A model generated the notes under the pieces. That model searched no databases. It saw only the letters and a list, made by a program, of their open reading frames with translations, and was not told where the DNA came from. From JAHEFT01 sp963766195 (GTDB taxonomy: Bacteria; Pseudomonadota; Gammaproteobacteria; Xanthomonadales; SZUA-36), in assembly GCA_963766195.1 (NCBI GenBank), contig CAVXYY010000003.1, positions 248,001 through 312,000 on the forward strand: 64,000 nt of DNA, read 5' to 3'. Position 1 is the first letter of the stretch, and each line of letters begins with the position of its first letter. Below are positions 17,862-26,948 of the stretch, in pieces. A program made the translations under genes and the position numbers.

Positions 17862-18815
17862 TCAACTGGCCGTAACCTTGATGAATTGCAGAAGCGCAAA
17901 GGCGGAGTCCTCACCACCAAACCAGTTCGGGTTATCGGGGTCGATTTTCCGACGCTCGGTGGAAACCGCTATCGAGGTCGCCAGCCGGCCGCAGACAAGG
18001 GGAAGAAGTACGTCCCGTTCCGCGCTGCTCAGGGAACGAACGCCGGTATAACCATCCATGACGGTAGCCATCGCTTCCATCGGATCATCCCTGTCCATCA
18101 TCATGTAAGTCAGGCAGATGGCGAGATCACAGACTACCGGATTGAAGCACGCATCACCAAAGTCGACCAGGCCGGTTACCCGGTCACCCTCGACCAGGAT
18201 GTTCTCCCGGTTCATGTCTCCATGTATGAATTGCCAGGGCAGACGCTCCAGTGAATCTTTTACCTTCTCCCAGGCATCAAAACCCCACAACATAAGATCT
18301 TTTTTTCCGGAATCATCGAGCAGGTTTATCTTGTCCCGATGCTGCCCTGCCCGGGCCAGGTTCCAGCGGTGATTGCGGTGGGCCGCAGGGTGATCGAAGT
18401 CTTGCATGGTCAGATGGTATCGGGCCAGCGATATCCCGACATTTCTGGTCAGAATATCTGATATATCAGGTAAATATTCAAGAACGGTACCTTGGATAAA
18501 ACTTATTACCCGTAACCTATATGAACCTTTTATATGTATATTTATTCCTGTTTCTATTTTCCCGAATAAATTTTGTATTATTTTTGGCAAATTGACAGGA
18601 AATCCGGCCGCAACGGCATGCTCGATGGCGGCAAATTCCATCTCCACCACTTCAGCAGGCATGTCATCGTCGACAATTTTTACGACGTACCGGGCGCCCT
18701 CCATGGTTAACAGATAGTTCAGGTTTTCACCCGCGAGACGCTCGAGGCTTCCGCTTAACGCATAGTTGTCCTGCAGGCACCTCAGGACGGTATTTTCGGT
18801 GGATTCAATGGACAT
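17862..18815 (-). CDS. Aminoglycoside-phosphotransferase-fold kinase, hydroxylysine-kinase-like
   Basis: A 317-residue APH-fold kinase. The catalytic loop reads FIHGDMNRENILV and the metal-binding motif LVDFGDACFNPVVCDLAI, closer to hydroxylysine kinase and the kinase domain of related phospholyase fusions than to antibiotic kinases. The substrate is probably a small hydroxylated amino compound, but this is inference. Residues about 72-112 are encoded by a markedly AT-rich stretch (18481-18600: 35 of 120 bases are G or C by my count) within an otherwise GC-rich gene, and the frame stays open. Confidence 0.8.
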   Translation of the reverse strand: MSIESTENTVLRCLQDNYALSGSLERLAGENLNYLLTMEGARYVVKIVDDDMPAEVVEMEFAAIEHAVAAGFPVNLPKIIQNLFGKIETGINIHIKGSYRLRVISFIQGTVLEYLPDISDILTRNVGISLARYHLTMQDFDHPAAHRNHRWNLARAGQHRDKINLLDDSGKKDLMLWGFDAWEKVKDSLERLPWQFIHGDMNRENILVEGDRVTGLVDFGDACFNPVVCDLAICLTYMMMDRDDPMEAMATVMDGYTGVRSLSSAERDVLLPLVCGRLATSIAVSTERRKIDPDNPNWFGGEDSAFALLQFIKVTAS

Positions 18816-19007
18816 GATTTTCTTCCCTCAGGCGCTCATTATCGGTATTTTCGGCCCGAGCGCCCGAATTTTGACCTCGTGAAATGGCCCACAATCGATT
18901 TTCTCACTTCCCTTGATATCGCGAGTCAGGTTGTCAATTACGTGCAAATCCCGGCTCTTTGAGGCTAGAATACTACGCAACAGCGGAGAACAGGGCCCAT
19001 ACAAGGG

Positions 19008-20210
19008 ATGAAAACAAGAACCCTGAACGTTTTAGGAATCATTTGCCTGCTCCTCCAGGCAGCACCCGTTTTCCCGGCACCCAACACTCAACAGGAGGCA
19101 GAACAGGACCTGGCTAACCGGTTCGCCGCCTATTTCAGTTCACAAGTCGTCAAATCCGATATCACCGGCGCCGCGTTTGCGGTGGCGTCCCCTGCAGGTA
19201 CTGTGCGCATCGGCACGGCCGGGTATACCGACACCAGTCACAGCCGGCTTATCGATGAAAACACCACGTTCCGCGTCGCCTCCGTATCCAAGACCTTTGC
19301 CGCCGGGTTGACCGCGCTGCTGATCCGCGACGGTGAATTCCGCTGGGAAGATCCGGTCACCACCTGGGTGCCCGGTTTTCGAATCAATGGTGACGCACGC
19401 AAGGTCCAGATCCAGCATGTGCTGGGGCAGAGTACCGGGCTGATACCACATGCCTACGACAACCTGATTGAAGATGGTGTTTCGATCGAACGGATCCAGG
19501 AACAGTATCGCAACCTGGCCTATATATGCCCGCCCGGCAAATGTTACTCCTACCAGAACAGTATCTTCAGCCTGATACAACCGGTCATTGAGAACGCTAC
19601 CCGTCAGTCCTATTCCGACTTGATGCAGGAACGGATCTTCCGTCCGCTGGATATGAAAACCGCCTCGGTGGGTTACGGCCCCTTCGTCAACAATCCCAAC
19701 CATGCCAGCCCGCACGTGAAAAGCCGTGACCGATGGAAAACGGTCACCGTGAAGCCCAATTATTATCGCGTGGCGCCGGCCGCAGGTATCAATGCGAGTG
19801 TTACGGATATGAGCAAGTGGCTGACGGCCCAGATGGGTGGATACCCTGCCGTTATCGATCCCGAAGCGGTGGAAACGCTCACCCGTCCGCGGGTGAAAAC
19901 CATCCGGGATACGCGCCGTAATTTCTGGAGGGACATGATCTCAGACGCGCACTACGGGCTGGGCTGGCGGGTCTATCAACTGGGAAATCATGAAATCATC
20001 TACCACAGCGGCTGGGTTTCCGGTTACCGCGCCGATGTCGCCTGGTCGGAAGAACATAAAATAGGCATCGCGATCCTGATGAACGTGGAAGACAACAGTA
20101 TCAGTGAACTCACAACTACGTTCTGGCGAATGGCGTTTGAGATGCTGGAACCGGCCGCGCCCATTCCGCACAAGGGACTGGTCGCGGCCACGCTGCCGGT
20201 CAAACCCTGA
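19008..20210 (+). CDS. Exported serine hydrolase, beta-lactamase class C fold
   Basis: A 400-residue protein with a signal peptide (cleavage near residue 24) and the three motifs of the penicillin-binding/class C fold: S92-V-S-K95 (SxxK), Y182-Q-N184 (YxN) and H333-S-G335 in the KTG position. The family includes esterases, D-aminopeptidases and DD-peptidases. The HSG motif argues for an esterase or peptidase rather than a true antibiotic beta-lactamase. It is located in the periplasm or beyond and is not in an obvious operon. Confidence 0.85.
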   Translation: MKTRTLNVLGIICLLLQAAPVFPAPNTQQEAEQDLANRFAAYFSSQVVKSDITGAAFAVASPAGTVRIGTAGYTDTSHSRLIDENTTFRVASVSKTFAAGLTALLIRDGEFRWEDPVTTWVPGFRINGDARKVQIQHVLGQSTGLIPHAYDNLIEDGVSIERIQEQYRNLAYICPPGKCYSYQNSIFSLIQPVIENATRQSYSDLMQERIFRPLDMKTASVGYGPFVNNPNHASPHVKSRDRWKTVTVKPNYYRVAPAAGINASVTDMSKWLTAQMGGYPAVIDPEAVETLTRPRVKTIRDTRRNFWRDMISDAHYGLGWRVYQLGNHEIIYHSGWVSGYRADVAWSEEHKIGIAILMNVEDNSISELTTTFWRMAFEMLEPAAPIPHKGLVAATLPVKP

Positions 20211-20211
20211 C

Positions 20212-21180
20212 TCAAACCGGGGGCTCGACCGGCCCGATGCGTGACCAATCAGTGTAGCGCCGGGTCAAAATCCGGTAGTCCTCTTCATTATCGACATCCA
20301 GGCTCAGTCCGCCATAAGGCGTGATAACGATGCGAACCGGCCCGCCCAACACCTCTCCACAGGATCTTTCAGCGTCTTCAGTCCTGTTACGGGACCTCAA
20401 CCACCTGAAAAGCTTGCCCTGCTTTTTTGAAACAGCAAGGGTCGCCTGCAGTTTCAGGGTGAGCCAGGCCGCACGCCAGCCTCCGTGCTGGCTCAGGAAT
20501 TTCCAGACCAGGATGATCACGTTCTTCAGTTTTTCGGCTTTGCGGTGTGAAAATCCGGTTTGAAGAAATTGGTTGTTCGACAATCCGTGCGGCCGGCCCA
20601 CGTAGATGTTGGCCAGGCGCAGACGGCAATCGCTGAAATTTACGTATGGCCGGCGAATCCCTTCCTTTCCGGCTTCGGGATAAAAGGGTGTCAAAGAGGA
20701 TTCGTCAGCAACACCGGCTAACATCGCGTACTTCACTGTTGACTTGTTGTCCTCGCGGGCGCATCGGGAAACAAAATCATCCACGGCGGCGGAGCTGATT
20801 AACGGTATGTCTGCCGAAATGAACAGCAACGGCCGGTGGGGAGGGTCGCCGCCGGTGCGCCCGGAATGGTGTGCTTCGGAAGCTTTGATAGCCGCCCAGG
20901 CGTTTGACACCATTTGACCGGATTGCTCGACAATTCTGACTTCACCCGGAAAGTCGCCCAGTGTCGTTCGCAAGCGCTCTGCCGGGCCTACGACCCAGAT
21001 GTTTCCAACGGTGGAGGCGTCCAGCAACGCTTTCACGACGCGACGCACCAGGATCTCGCCCCCCACTTCCAGAAAAGCCTTGTTCTGCCCCTCGATCATC
21101 CGCCGGGGATTGCTGTCCGTACCCGCCAGCACAACGGCGTCCAGCGGTTCCGGGTAAGCGGTCTTGGGAGAAGCTTTCAT
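20212..21180 (-). CDS. NTP-transferase domain protein (MobA-like fold)
   Basis: A 322-residue protein whose first about 150 residues form a nucleotidyltransferase domain: LDAVVLAGTDSN (residues about 13-24), NKAFLEVGGEILVRRVVKAL, and the metal-binding region LLFISADIPLIS. The GG loop is atypical (AGTDSNPRR instead of AGGxSxRM). The C-terminal half is helical and ends in a LDVDNEEDYRIL block seen in such proteins. Substrate unknown. It converges on the serine hydrolase gene with one base between stops. Confidence 0.75.
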   Translation of the reverse strand: MKASPKTAYPEPLDAVVLAGTDSNPRRMIEGQNKAFLEVGGEILVRRVVKALLDASTVGNIWVVGPAERLRTTLGDFPGEVRIVEQSGQMVSNAWAAIKASEAHHSGRTGGDPPHRPLLFISADIPLISSAAVDDFVSRCAREDNKSTVKYAMLAGVADESSLTPFYPEAGKEGIRRPYVNFSDCRLRLANIYVGRPHGLSNNQFLQTGFSHRKAEKLKNVIILVWKFLSQHGGWRAAWLTLKLQATLAVSKKQGKLFRWLRSRNRTEDAERSCGEVLGGPVRIVITPYGGLSLDVDNEEDYRILTRRYTDWSRIGPVEPPV

Positions 21181-21222
21181 CGTGCAAAAATGCCACCTCT
21201 TGCGCGCGGTTTCAATAGCCGG

Positions 21223-22398
21223 TTATTCCGGCCGCAAACGCCACACCTCGCCGTTATCGCTGCCCAGGTAAATCAGCCCCTCGTTGTCGACCGCAATGGA
21301 GCGGATGCGCCCGAGTAAGCGCTGGCACAGCCGTTCTTCGGCGACCACTTCCCCATCGCGCATCACCAGCCGATTCAGGTGCAGGCCCGCCATGGCGCCA
21401 ATCAGAAAATTACCCTTCCAGGATGGAAATGCATCGCCTTCGTAGATCACCAGATCGCTGGGTGCGATGGACGGGACAAAAACCCAGGCGGGGATTTCCA
21501 TTCCTTCCTGCCACGGAATGCCCATGCCAATGGGGCCGCCGTCGTACTGGAATCCGTAAGACACAACCGGCCAGCCATAATTCGCGCCTTTTTTCACAAG
21601 GTTCAGTTCGTCACCTCCCCTCGGGCCATGCTCGTGCAGCCACAATTCACCGGTTTCAGGATGCACGTAAAGCCCCTGGGGATCCCTGTGTCCGTAACTC
21701 CATATTTCAGGCCGGGCCGTCTGCCGCCCTTCCTCCTCCTGGCCCACGAAGGGGTTGTCCTCCGGCACTGAACCGTCGTCATTCAGGCGCACCACCGTTC
21801 CGGCATGGTTGCTGTTTTCCTGGGCTTTCGGCGGGTGCTCACGGTCACCAATCGCAATGAATACATCGCCGTCAACGAACTGGATGCGGGCGGCGAAATG
21901 GTAGTCATTCTCCGAATACGCATCCGCAGTAAAAATGCGCTCGATATCTGCCGCCTTGCTGCCTTCGAGCCGGAACCTGTCGAGCACGACGGTGCTGTAG
22001 GATTCCACACCCTCTGAATAAGTGACGTAGATCCAGCCGTTCTGTTCGAAATCCGGGTGCAGTTCAACGTCGTGTACCCCCGCAGCGCCAAACACGACCA
22101 GTTTTGGCAGGCCACTGATGTCCGTTTTCTCGCCGGTTTTGAAATCCGCCAGTGTGATCACGCCGAAGTTACGCTGCAAAACCAGGGCCTTTCCACCTGG
22201 CAGAAATTCGATCGCAACCGGTTCGGACAGTCCGTCCAGAACCCGCTCCGCGACGATGTTTCCATCCAGGCTGGGGAAAATATGGCGCGCTGCCTGGACT
22301 GCCGCGTCCCCGGCAAACAGGCTGGAAGACGTGATGAGTTCCAGAAGCAGCAAAATAGGGATACAACGGGGGAAACCGGTCATTGTCATTTTCCTCAT
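21223..22398 (-). CDS. PQQ-dependent aldose sugar dehydrogenase (YliI-like), exported
   Basis: A 391-residue protein with an N-terminal signal peptide and a six-bladed propeller sequence typical of soluble glucose/aldose dehydrogenases. Visible motifs are GLSEPVAIEFLPGGKALV near the start, SYGHRDPQGLYVHPETGELW and EHGPRGGDELNLVKKGANYGWP, the PQQ-pocket blocks. It oxidises aldose sugars in the periplasm if PQQ is available; no pqq genes are in the window. It seems to be a single gene. Confidence 0.9.
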   Translation of the reverse strand: MRKMTMTGFPRCIPILLLLELITSSSLFAGDAAVQAARHIFPSLDGNIVAERVLDGLSEPVAIEFLPGGKALVLQRNFGVITLADFKTGEKTDISGLPKLVVFGAAGVHDVELHPDFEQNGWIYVTYSEGVESYSTVVLDRFRLEGSKAADIERIFTADAYSENDYHFAARIQFVDGDVFIAIGDREHPPKAQENSNHAGTVVRLNDDGSVPEDNPFVGQEEEGRQTARPEIWSYGHRDPQGLYVHPETGELWLHEHGPRGGDELNLVKKGANYGWPVVSYGFQYDGGPIGMGIPWQEGMEIPAWVFVPSIAPSDLVIYEGDAFPSWKGNFLIGAMAGLHLNRLVMRDGEVVAEERLCQRLLGRIRSIAVDNEGLIYLGSDNGEVWRLRPE

Positions 22399-22465
22399 GT
22401 TTCAATAGTACGAAATACCCGGACTGACCGATTATAGGACATGGACCACAAACTACCGGTTTATT

Positions 22466-22777
22466 TCAGGTGTCGCCGGATAACCGCCCGGACTGGAGTA
22501 CCGGAAGCACCCAGAAAATGACGTCCGGAGTCGGGAAAGACACTTTCAATTGCCGCAGCGTCGCCTCCAGGGTTTCTGAATCGAGTACGATCTCGAACTG
22601 AATCCGGTCTCGCCGCCCGGCCACCTGCTCGGCAATGGACATCGCGCCGACCCGGCCGTGCCCGCGAATGGGGAAAGACTGGTAACCCCGGATGTCAGGA
22701 TTTGCCAGCAGCAGGTCAACGATATCTTCCTCCAGGTCGGGAGGAATGTTCAGCCGCAGCAGGAACTCGGTATCCAT
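22466..22777 (-). CDS. DUF3240 family protein
   Basis: A 103-residue soluble protein of the DUF3240 type, which resembles P-II folds and is repeatedly found next to heavy-metal RND pumps. It shows the family pattern of an N-terminal PPDLEEDIVDLLL helix and a later RDRIQFEIVLD strand. It lies 8 bases after the pump gene and is the last gene of the efflux operon. A role in metal sensing or pump control is inference from context. Confidence 0.8.
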   Translation of the reverse strand: MDTEFLLRLNIPPDLEEDIVDLLLANPDIRGYQSFPIRGHGRVGAMSIAEQVAGRRDRIQFEIVLDSETLEATLRQLKVSFPTPDVIFWVLPVLQSGRLSGDT

Positions 22778-22785
22778 ACTTCATG

Positions 22786-25700
22786 TCACCTCGTGAAGCG
22801 CCGGTACAGGACCGGAAGAATGAACAATGTCAGGGCCGTACTCGTTACCAGGCCGCCAATCACCACGATGGCCAGCGGCTTCTGTATTTCAGAGCCCGGG
22901 CCGCTAACGAACAACAAGGGAACCAGGCCCAGCGCGGCGATTGATGCCGTCATCATCACCGGCCGCAGCCGCCTTTCCGAACCCAGCCGGACCAGCTCGT
23001 CGATACTTAGCCCGCGGCTTGCCAGCTGGTTGAAATAACTGAGCATCACCACTCCATTCAAAACGGCGATACCCATCAGCGCAATGAAACCGACCGATGC
23101 AGGAACCGACATATACTGACCGGAGATCGCCAGCGCCAGGACACCACCGATCAGGGCCAAGGGCACGTTTGCCAACACCAGGCCGGCCTGCAACACCGAA
23201 CGAAAGGTTGAAAACAGCAGCAGAAAAATCAGCACCAACGCTACCGGAACCACCATCATCAAGCGCCGCGCCGCACGCTGCTGGTTCTCAAACTGACCAC
23301 CCCATTCCATGTGGAAGCCGGGCGGAAGCGAAACCGTTTCCCGGATGGTTTTCTGGGCTTCTTCGACGAAGCCGACCAGGTCACGGCCCTTCACATTCGA
23401 CATCACGACCACGAAACGCCGGCCTTTTTCGCGCTTCACGGCGACCGGCCCCTCTACCCGGTCAATCTGCATCAATGTCGAAAGGGGCACATGCGAGCCT
23501 CCGGGCAGGTTGACGAGTTCCGCGGCGAACTTGTCCAGGGGATCGCCATCCACCTGTTTCAAGCGCAGGACAATCGGCACCCGGGCCGAACCTTCAATGA
23601 CGGTTCCGGCCGGCAAGCCCTCCACCATGACTTTGACGTGATCGAGCAGTTGCTCCAGGTTTAATCCATAGCGGCCGATCATGTCCCGGTGCGGCCGCAT
23701 GACAATGTATTGCATCCCCTCATTGACCGTGGTCAGCACATCCGTGCTGCCTTCGATCCCCTCCATGGTCTTTGCAACCTGCCCCGCCAGCTTATTCAGA
23801 CTGTCCAGGTCGTCGCCGAAAATCTTCACCGCGAGGTCGCCGCGCGACCCGGTCAACATCTCGGAAACCCGCATGTCGATGGGCATGGTGAAGCCGTAGT
23901 TGATGCCCTTGAACTGGTTCAGTATCGAGCGAATCTCTTCTTCGAGTTCATCTTTGCTGTCCATGCGCCATTCATCGACGGGTTTCAGTTCCAGGAACAT
24001 ATCGGTTTCGTTGAGCCCCATCGGGTCCATTCCCAGTTCGTCCGATCCCGTTCGGGCGACGATGCGGCGGATTTCCGGCACTCGCTCCAACAACGCTTTT
24101 TCGACTGCCTGGTCGAGTGCGATCGACGTCTCCAGGTTGATCGAAGGGAGCTTTTCCAGCTGGACGATAATGTCGCCTTCATCCATCGTCGGCATGAAGG
24201 TCTTGCCGATGAAAGGAAAGGACACCAATGCCAGGCACAACAGAACGCCTGCCGGTATCAGCACCAGCCGTTCGCGATTCAGCGCTTTGTCCAGCATGGG
24301 CCGGTACCAGGCCAACAATTTGCGCGGAAGCCATGGTTCCTGGTGAGCGCCTGAAGTAATCAGGAACGACGCCAACACCGGGATCACGGTCAAACCCAGC
24401 AGCAGGGAACCAGCCAGGGCATATACGATGGTCAATGCAACGGGCCGGAACAGTTTGCCTTCCAGTCCCTGCAACGACAGCAGGGGCAGGAACACGAGGA
24501 TGATAATTAATATGCCTGAAGTGACCGGCGCGGCAACGTCTTTGACTGCACGGTAGATGATATGCAGCCGCGGCAGGGCCTGACCGTCGGTACGGGTCAT
24601 CTTGGTGACAATGTTTTCCACGACCACCACGGCGGCGTCCACCAAAAGGCCGATTGCAATCGCCAGCCCGCCCAGGCTCATCAGGTTGGCCGACAGGCCG
24701 CTTAGTCTCATGGCGATAAAGGTCGCCAGGGCTGACAAGGGAAGGATCAGCGCAACGGTCAGTGCCGACCGGAAATTACCGAGGAACAGGCCAAGCAGAA
24801 TCAAAACCAGCACGACCGCTTCAACCAGCGCCCGGGAAACGGTGGCCACCGCACGATTGACCAGGTGGCTGCGGTTGTAAAACACGCTGATCGTGACATG
24901 CTCCGGCAGGGCCTGCCTGACTTCCTCAAGCTTCTTCTCGACACCGGCGATCACATCACGTGCGTTTGCCCCGCGCAGGCTGACCACGAGGCCTTCCACG
25001 GCTTCACCGGCGCCGTTCTGGGTCACTGCGCCATACCGCTCAAGACTGCCCATCGAAACATCAGCGACCATGCCAATGGTGATCAGTCTGCCGTCCCGGA
25101 AATCGACCGGCGTGGCTTCTATCGCCTGTATGTTTTCGAGCGCTCCTTCCGACCGGACCAGCAGGCTTTCCTCGCCGCGGCCCAACCGGCCTGCCCCGTC
25201 GTTCTGATTGTTCGTCTCCAGGGCAGCCGAAAGGTCTTCCGTGGTGATGTCCAGCGCCAGCATCGCGTCGGGACGGGGGGCGATGCTATAGGTTTTGACC
25301 AGGCCGCCCAGGGCATTTACGTCCGCCACACCCGGCACGGTGCGCAGAGCCGGACGGACCACCCAGTCCAGCAGGTAACGCCGCTCGGCCAGGGACAGTT
25401 CGGGGCTGTCGACCGTGAACATGTACATTTCGCCAAGCGGCGTACTCATTGGCGCCAGGCCCCCGCTGATCCCGGGAGGCAGGGAATCCTGCACGGCGGC
25501 CAACCGCTCCGCCACTTGCTGCCGGGCCCAGTAAATGTCGGTGCCTTCCTCGAAATCAACGGTGATATCGGTCAGTGCATACTTTGCAACCGAGCGCAGC
25601 ATGGTCTGGCGCTGCACACCCAGCAACTCCACTTCGATCAAACGGGTAATCCGTGACTCCACTTCTTCCGGGGTCATACCGGGCGCTTTCATGATGATTT

Positions 25701-25845
25701 TCACCTGGGTTGGTGATATATCTGGAAAAGCGTCGATCGGAATGGTGCGAAATGCCCACCATCCTGCCGGTAGCAGCAAGGCGACCAGCAGCAACATCAG
25801 TAAGCGCTGCGTCAGCGAAAACCGGACCAGGCCAGCAAGCGACAT
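22786..25845 (-). CDS. czcA: Heavy-metal efflux RND pump, CusA/CzcA family
   Basis: A 1019-residue inner-membrane proton-driven pump. The family motifs are VEVELLGVQRQTMLRSVAKY and DFEEGTDIYWARQQVAERL in the porter domain, with 12 membrane helices in two sets (near the N-terminus at about 12-30 and 335-530, then about 865-1010). Substrate could be Cu/Ag, Zn/Co/Cd or Ni; I cannot decide. It sits between the adaptor gene (1-base overlap) and the DUF3240 gene and works with CzcB- and CzcC-like partners to span the envelope. Confidence 0.93.
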   Translation of the reverse strand: MSLAGLVRFSLTQRLLMLLLVALLLPAGWWAFRTIPIDAFPDISPTQVKIIMKAPGMTPEEVESRITRLIEVELLGVQRQTMLRSVAKYALTDITVDFEEGTDIYWARQQVAERLAAVQDSLPPGISGGLAPMSTPLGEMYMFTVDSPELSLAERRYLLDWVVRPALRTVPGVADVNALGGLVKTYSIAPRPDAMLALDITTEDLSAALETNNQNDGAGRLGRGEESLLVRSEGALENIQAIEATPVDFRDGRLITIGMVADVSMGSLERYGAVTQNGAGEAVEGLVVSLRGANARDVIAGVEKKLEEVRQALPEHVTISVFYNRSHLVNRAVATVSRALVEAVVLVLILLGLFLGNFRSALTVALILPLSALATFIAMRLSGLSANLMSLGGLAIAIGLLVDAAVVVVENIVTKMTRTDGQALPRLHIIYRAVKDVAAPVTSGILIIILVFLPLLSLQGLEGKLFRPVALTIVYALAGSLLLGLTVIPVLASFLITSGAHQEPWLPRKLLAWYRPMLDKALNRERLVLIPAGVLLCLALVSFPFIGKTFMPTMDEGDIIVQLEKLPSINLETSIALDQAVEKALLERVPEIRRIVARTGSDELGMDPMGLNETDMFLELKPVDEWRMDSKDELEEEIRSILNQFKGINYGFTMPIDMRVSEMLTGSRGDLAVKIFGDDLDSLNKLAGQVAKTMEGIEGSTDVLTTVNEGMQYIVMRPHRDMIGRYGLNLEQLLDHVKVMVEGLPAGTVIEGSARVPIVLRLKQVDGDPLDKFAAELVNLPGGSHVPLSTLMQIDRVEGPVAVKREKGRRFVVVMSNVKGRDLVGFVEEAQKTIRETVSLPPGFHMEWGGQFENQQRAARRLMMVVPVALVLIFLLLFSTFRSVLQAGLVLANVPLALIGGVLALAISGQYMSVPASVGFIALMGIAVLNGVVMLSYFNQLASRGLSIDELVRLGSERRLRPVMMTASIAALGLVPLLFVSGPGSEIQKPLAIVVIGGLVTSTALTLFILPVLYRRFTR

Positions 25846-26948
25846 CAGCCGTCCCCCCCGCCCATTCCAACGCTCATACCCTTCAGAACGGCTGTACCGC
25901 TGACGGCAACGTGTTCACCCCTCGCCAGTCCGCCGAGGACGATCCAGGCGCCGGTTCCCGTGCCGCGCACATCGACCGGGCGCGGCTCGAACCCGTTGGC
26001 CACCTGTACATAGGCCACGTCCAGCCCGTCGAGTTTCACGATGGCGCTGGAAGGCACAATTAACAAATCACTACCCGACTGGATATTCCAGCGCGTGAGT
26101 TGTCCCGGCACCAGTCCCGCGGAACTCACCGGCTGTGCACGTACCAGGATGGTTTGAGTATCCGGATCGATCACGCTTGAGACAAGGGTAATAACGGCTT
26201 TGTTTTCTGTGCCTTGCATGATGATATTCATGCCTTCTGCAAGATGGGCTGCAGCCTGGCTGGACAGCATACCGTTCAGAACCAGCTTGTCCGGCTCACC
26301 CAGCCTGGCCAGCAACTCGGTGCCCTCCAGGCGATCACCCAGCATCGCCGGGCGCTGCAACACGATCGCGTCAACCGGGGCCCGGAGCGTGATGTCCGGG
26401 CTGATATCCGTGTCCCGGGATAATCGTTGCAGGTCCGCTTCGCTGAAACCCGCCAACTTGAGTTCGGCCTTCAGCCCGGCAAATTCAGCCCTGGCTGTTT
26501 CATACGCATACAGGGTTTCCTGCCAACGCCGGTTCGACACTGACCCCGCTTCGCTGAGCTGTTTATCCCGGGTCCAGGCAGATTCCTGGAGGGTCATTTC
26601 CGCGCCGGCTTTCAAAAAATCCCTTTGCAGGGAAACGCCCTCGGGGCTTCGGAGCATGACCAGCGGGTCACCCGCCCTGACGCGGTCGCCGACCTGTACC
26701 CAGACGTGCTGCAAAACACCAGGAAGCGGCGTCTTGATGGCCCATTCGCCATCCGGAGAAAACCCCACGCGCAAAGTCAGTTCGCCGGCGCTGCCGGCTG
26801 GGGCCGGGGCCACAGCCTGCACTTCGATGCCCAGGAGTTGCTGTTCGGCCTCGTTCATTTCGAGCAATCCTGCCGCGGCTGCCGGAGTGAGCGCGGACAT
26901 CGTCATCAGCAGGAAAATCACCTGGCAAAAAATTCGTCCTTTAATCAT
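25845..26948 (-). CDS. czcB: Efflux RND periplasmic adaptor (CusB/CzcB type)
   Basis: A 367-residue membrane-fusion protein with a signal peptide. It has the lipoyl/barrel-sandwich halves (PLPGVLQHVWVQVGDRVRAG and ITLRAPVDAIVLQRPAMLGD) flanking a helical hairpin, then a beta-barrel. It links the RND pump to the outer-membrane channel. It overlaps the channel gene by 4 bases and the pump gene by 1. There is no extended His/Met-rich metal-binding N-terminus, which leaves the metal unidentified. Confidence 0.9.
   Translation of the reverse strand: MIKGRIFCQVIFLLMTMSALTPAAAAGLLEMNEAEQQLLGIEVQAVAPAPAGSAGELTLRVGFSPDGEWAIKTPLPGVLQHVWVQVGDRVRAGDPLVMLRSPEGVSLQRDFLKAGAEMTLQESAWTRDKQLSEAGSVSNRRWQETLYAYETARAEFAGLKAELKLAGFSEADLQRLSRDTDISPDITLRAPVDAIVLQRPAMLGDRLEGTELLARLGEPDKLVLNGMLSSQAAAHLAEGMNIIMQGTENKAVITLVSSVIDPDTQTILVRAQPVSSAGLVPGQLTRWNIQSGSDLLIVPSSAIVKLDGLDVAYVQVANGFEPRPVDVRGTGTGAWIVLGGLARGEHVAVSGTAVLKGMSVGMGGGDG

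Noticed and set aside
23689..25656. Plus-strand ORFs of 221 and 263 codons within czcA
   Set aside because: They are antisense to conserved RND motifs and have no ribosome site or family resemblance.
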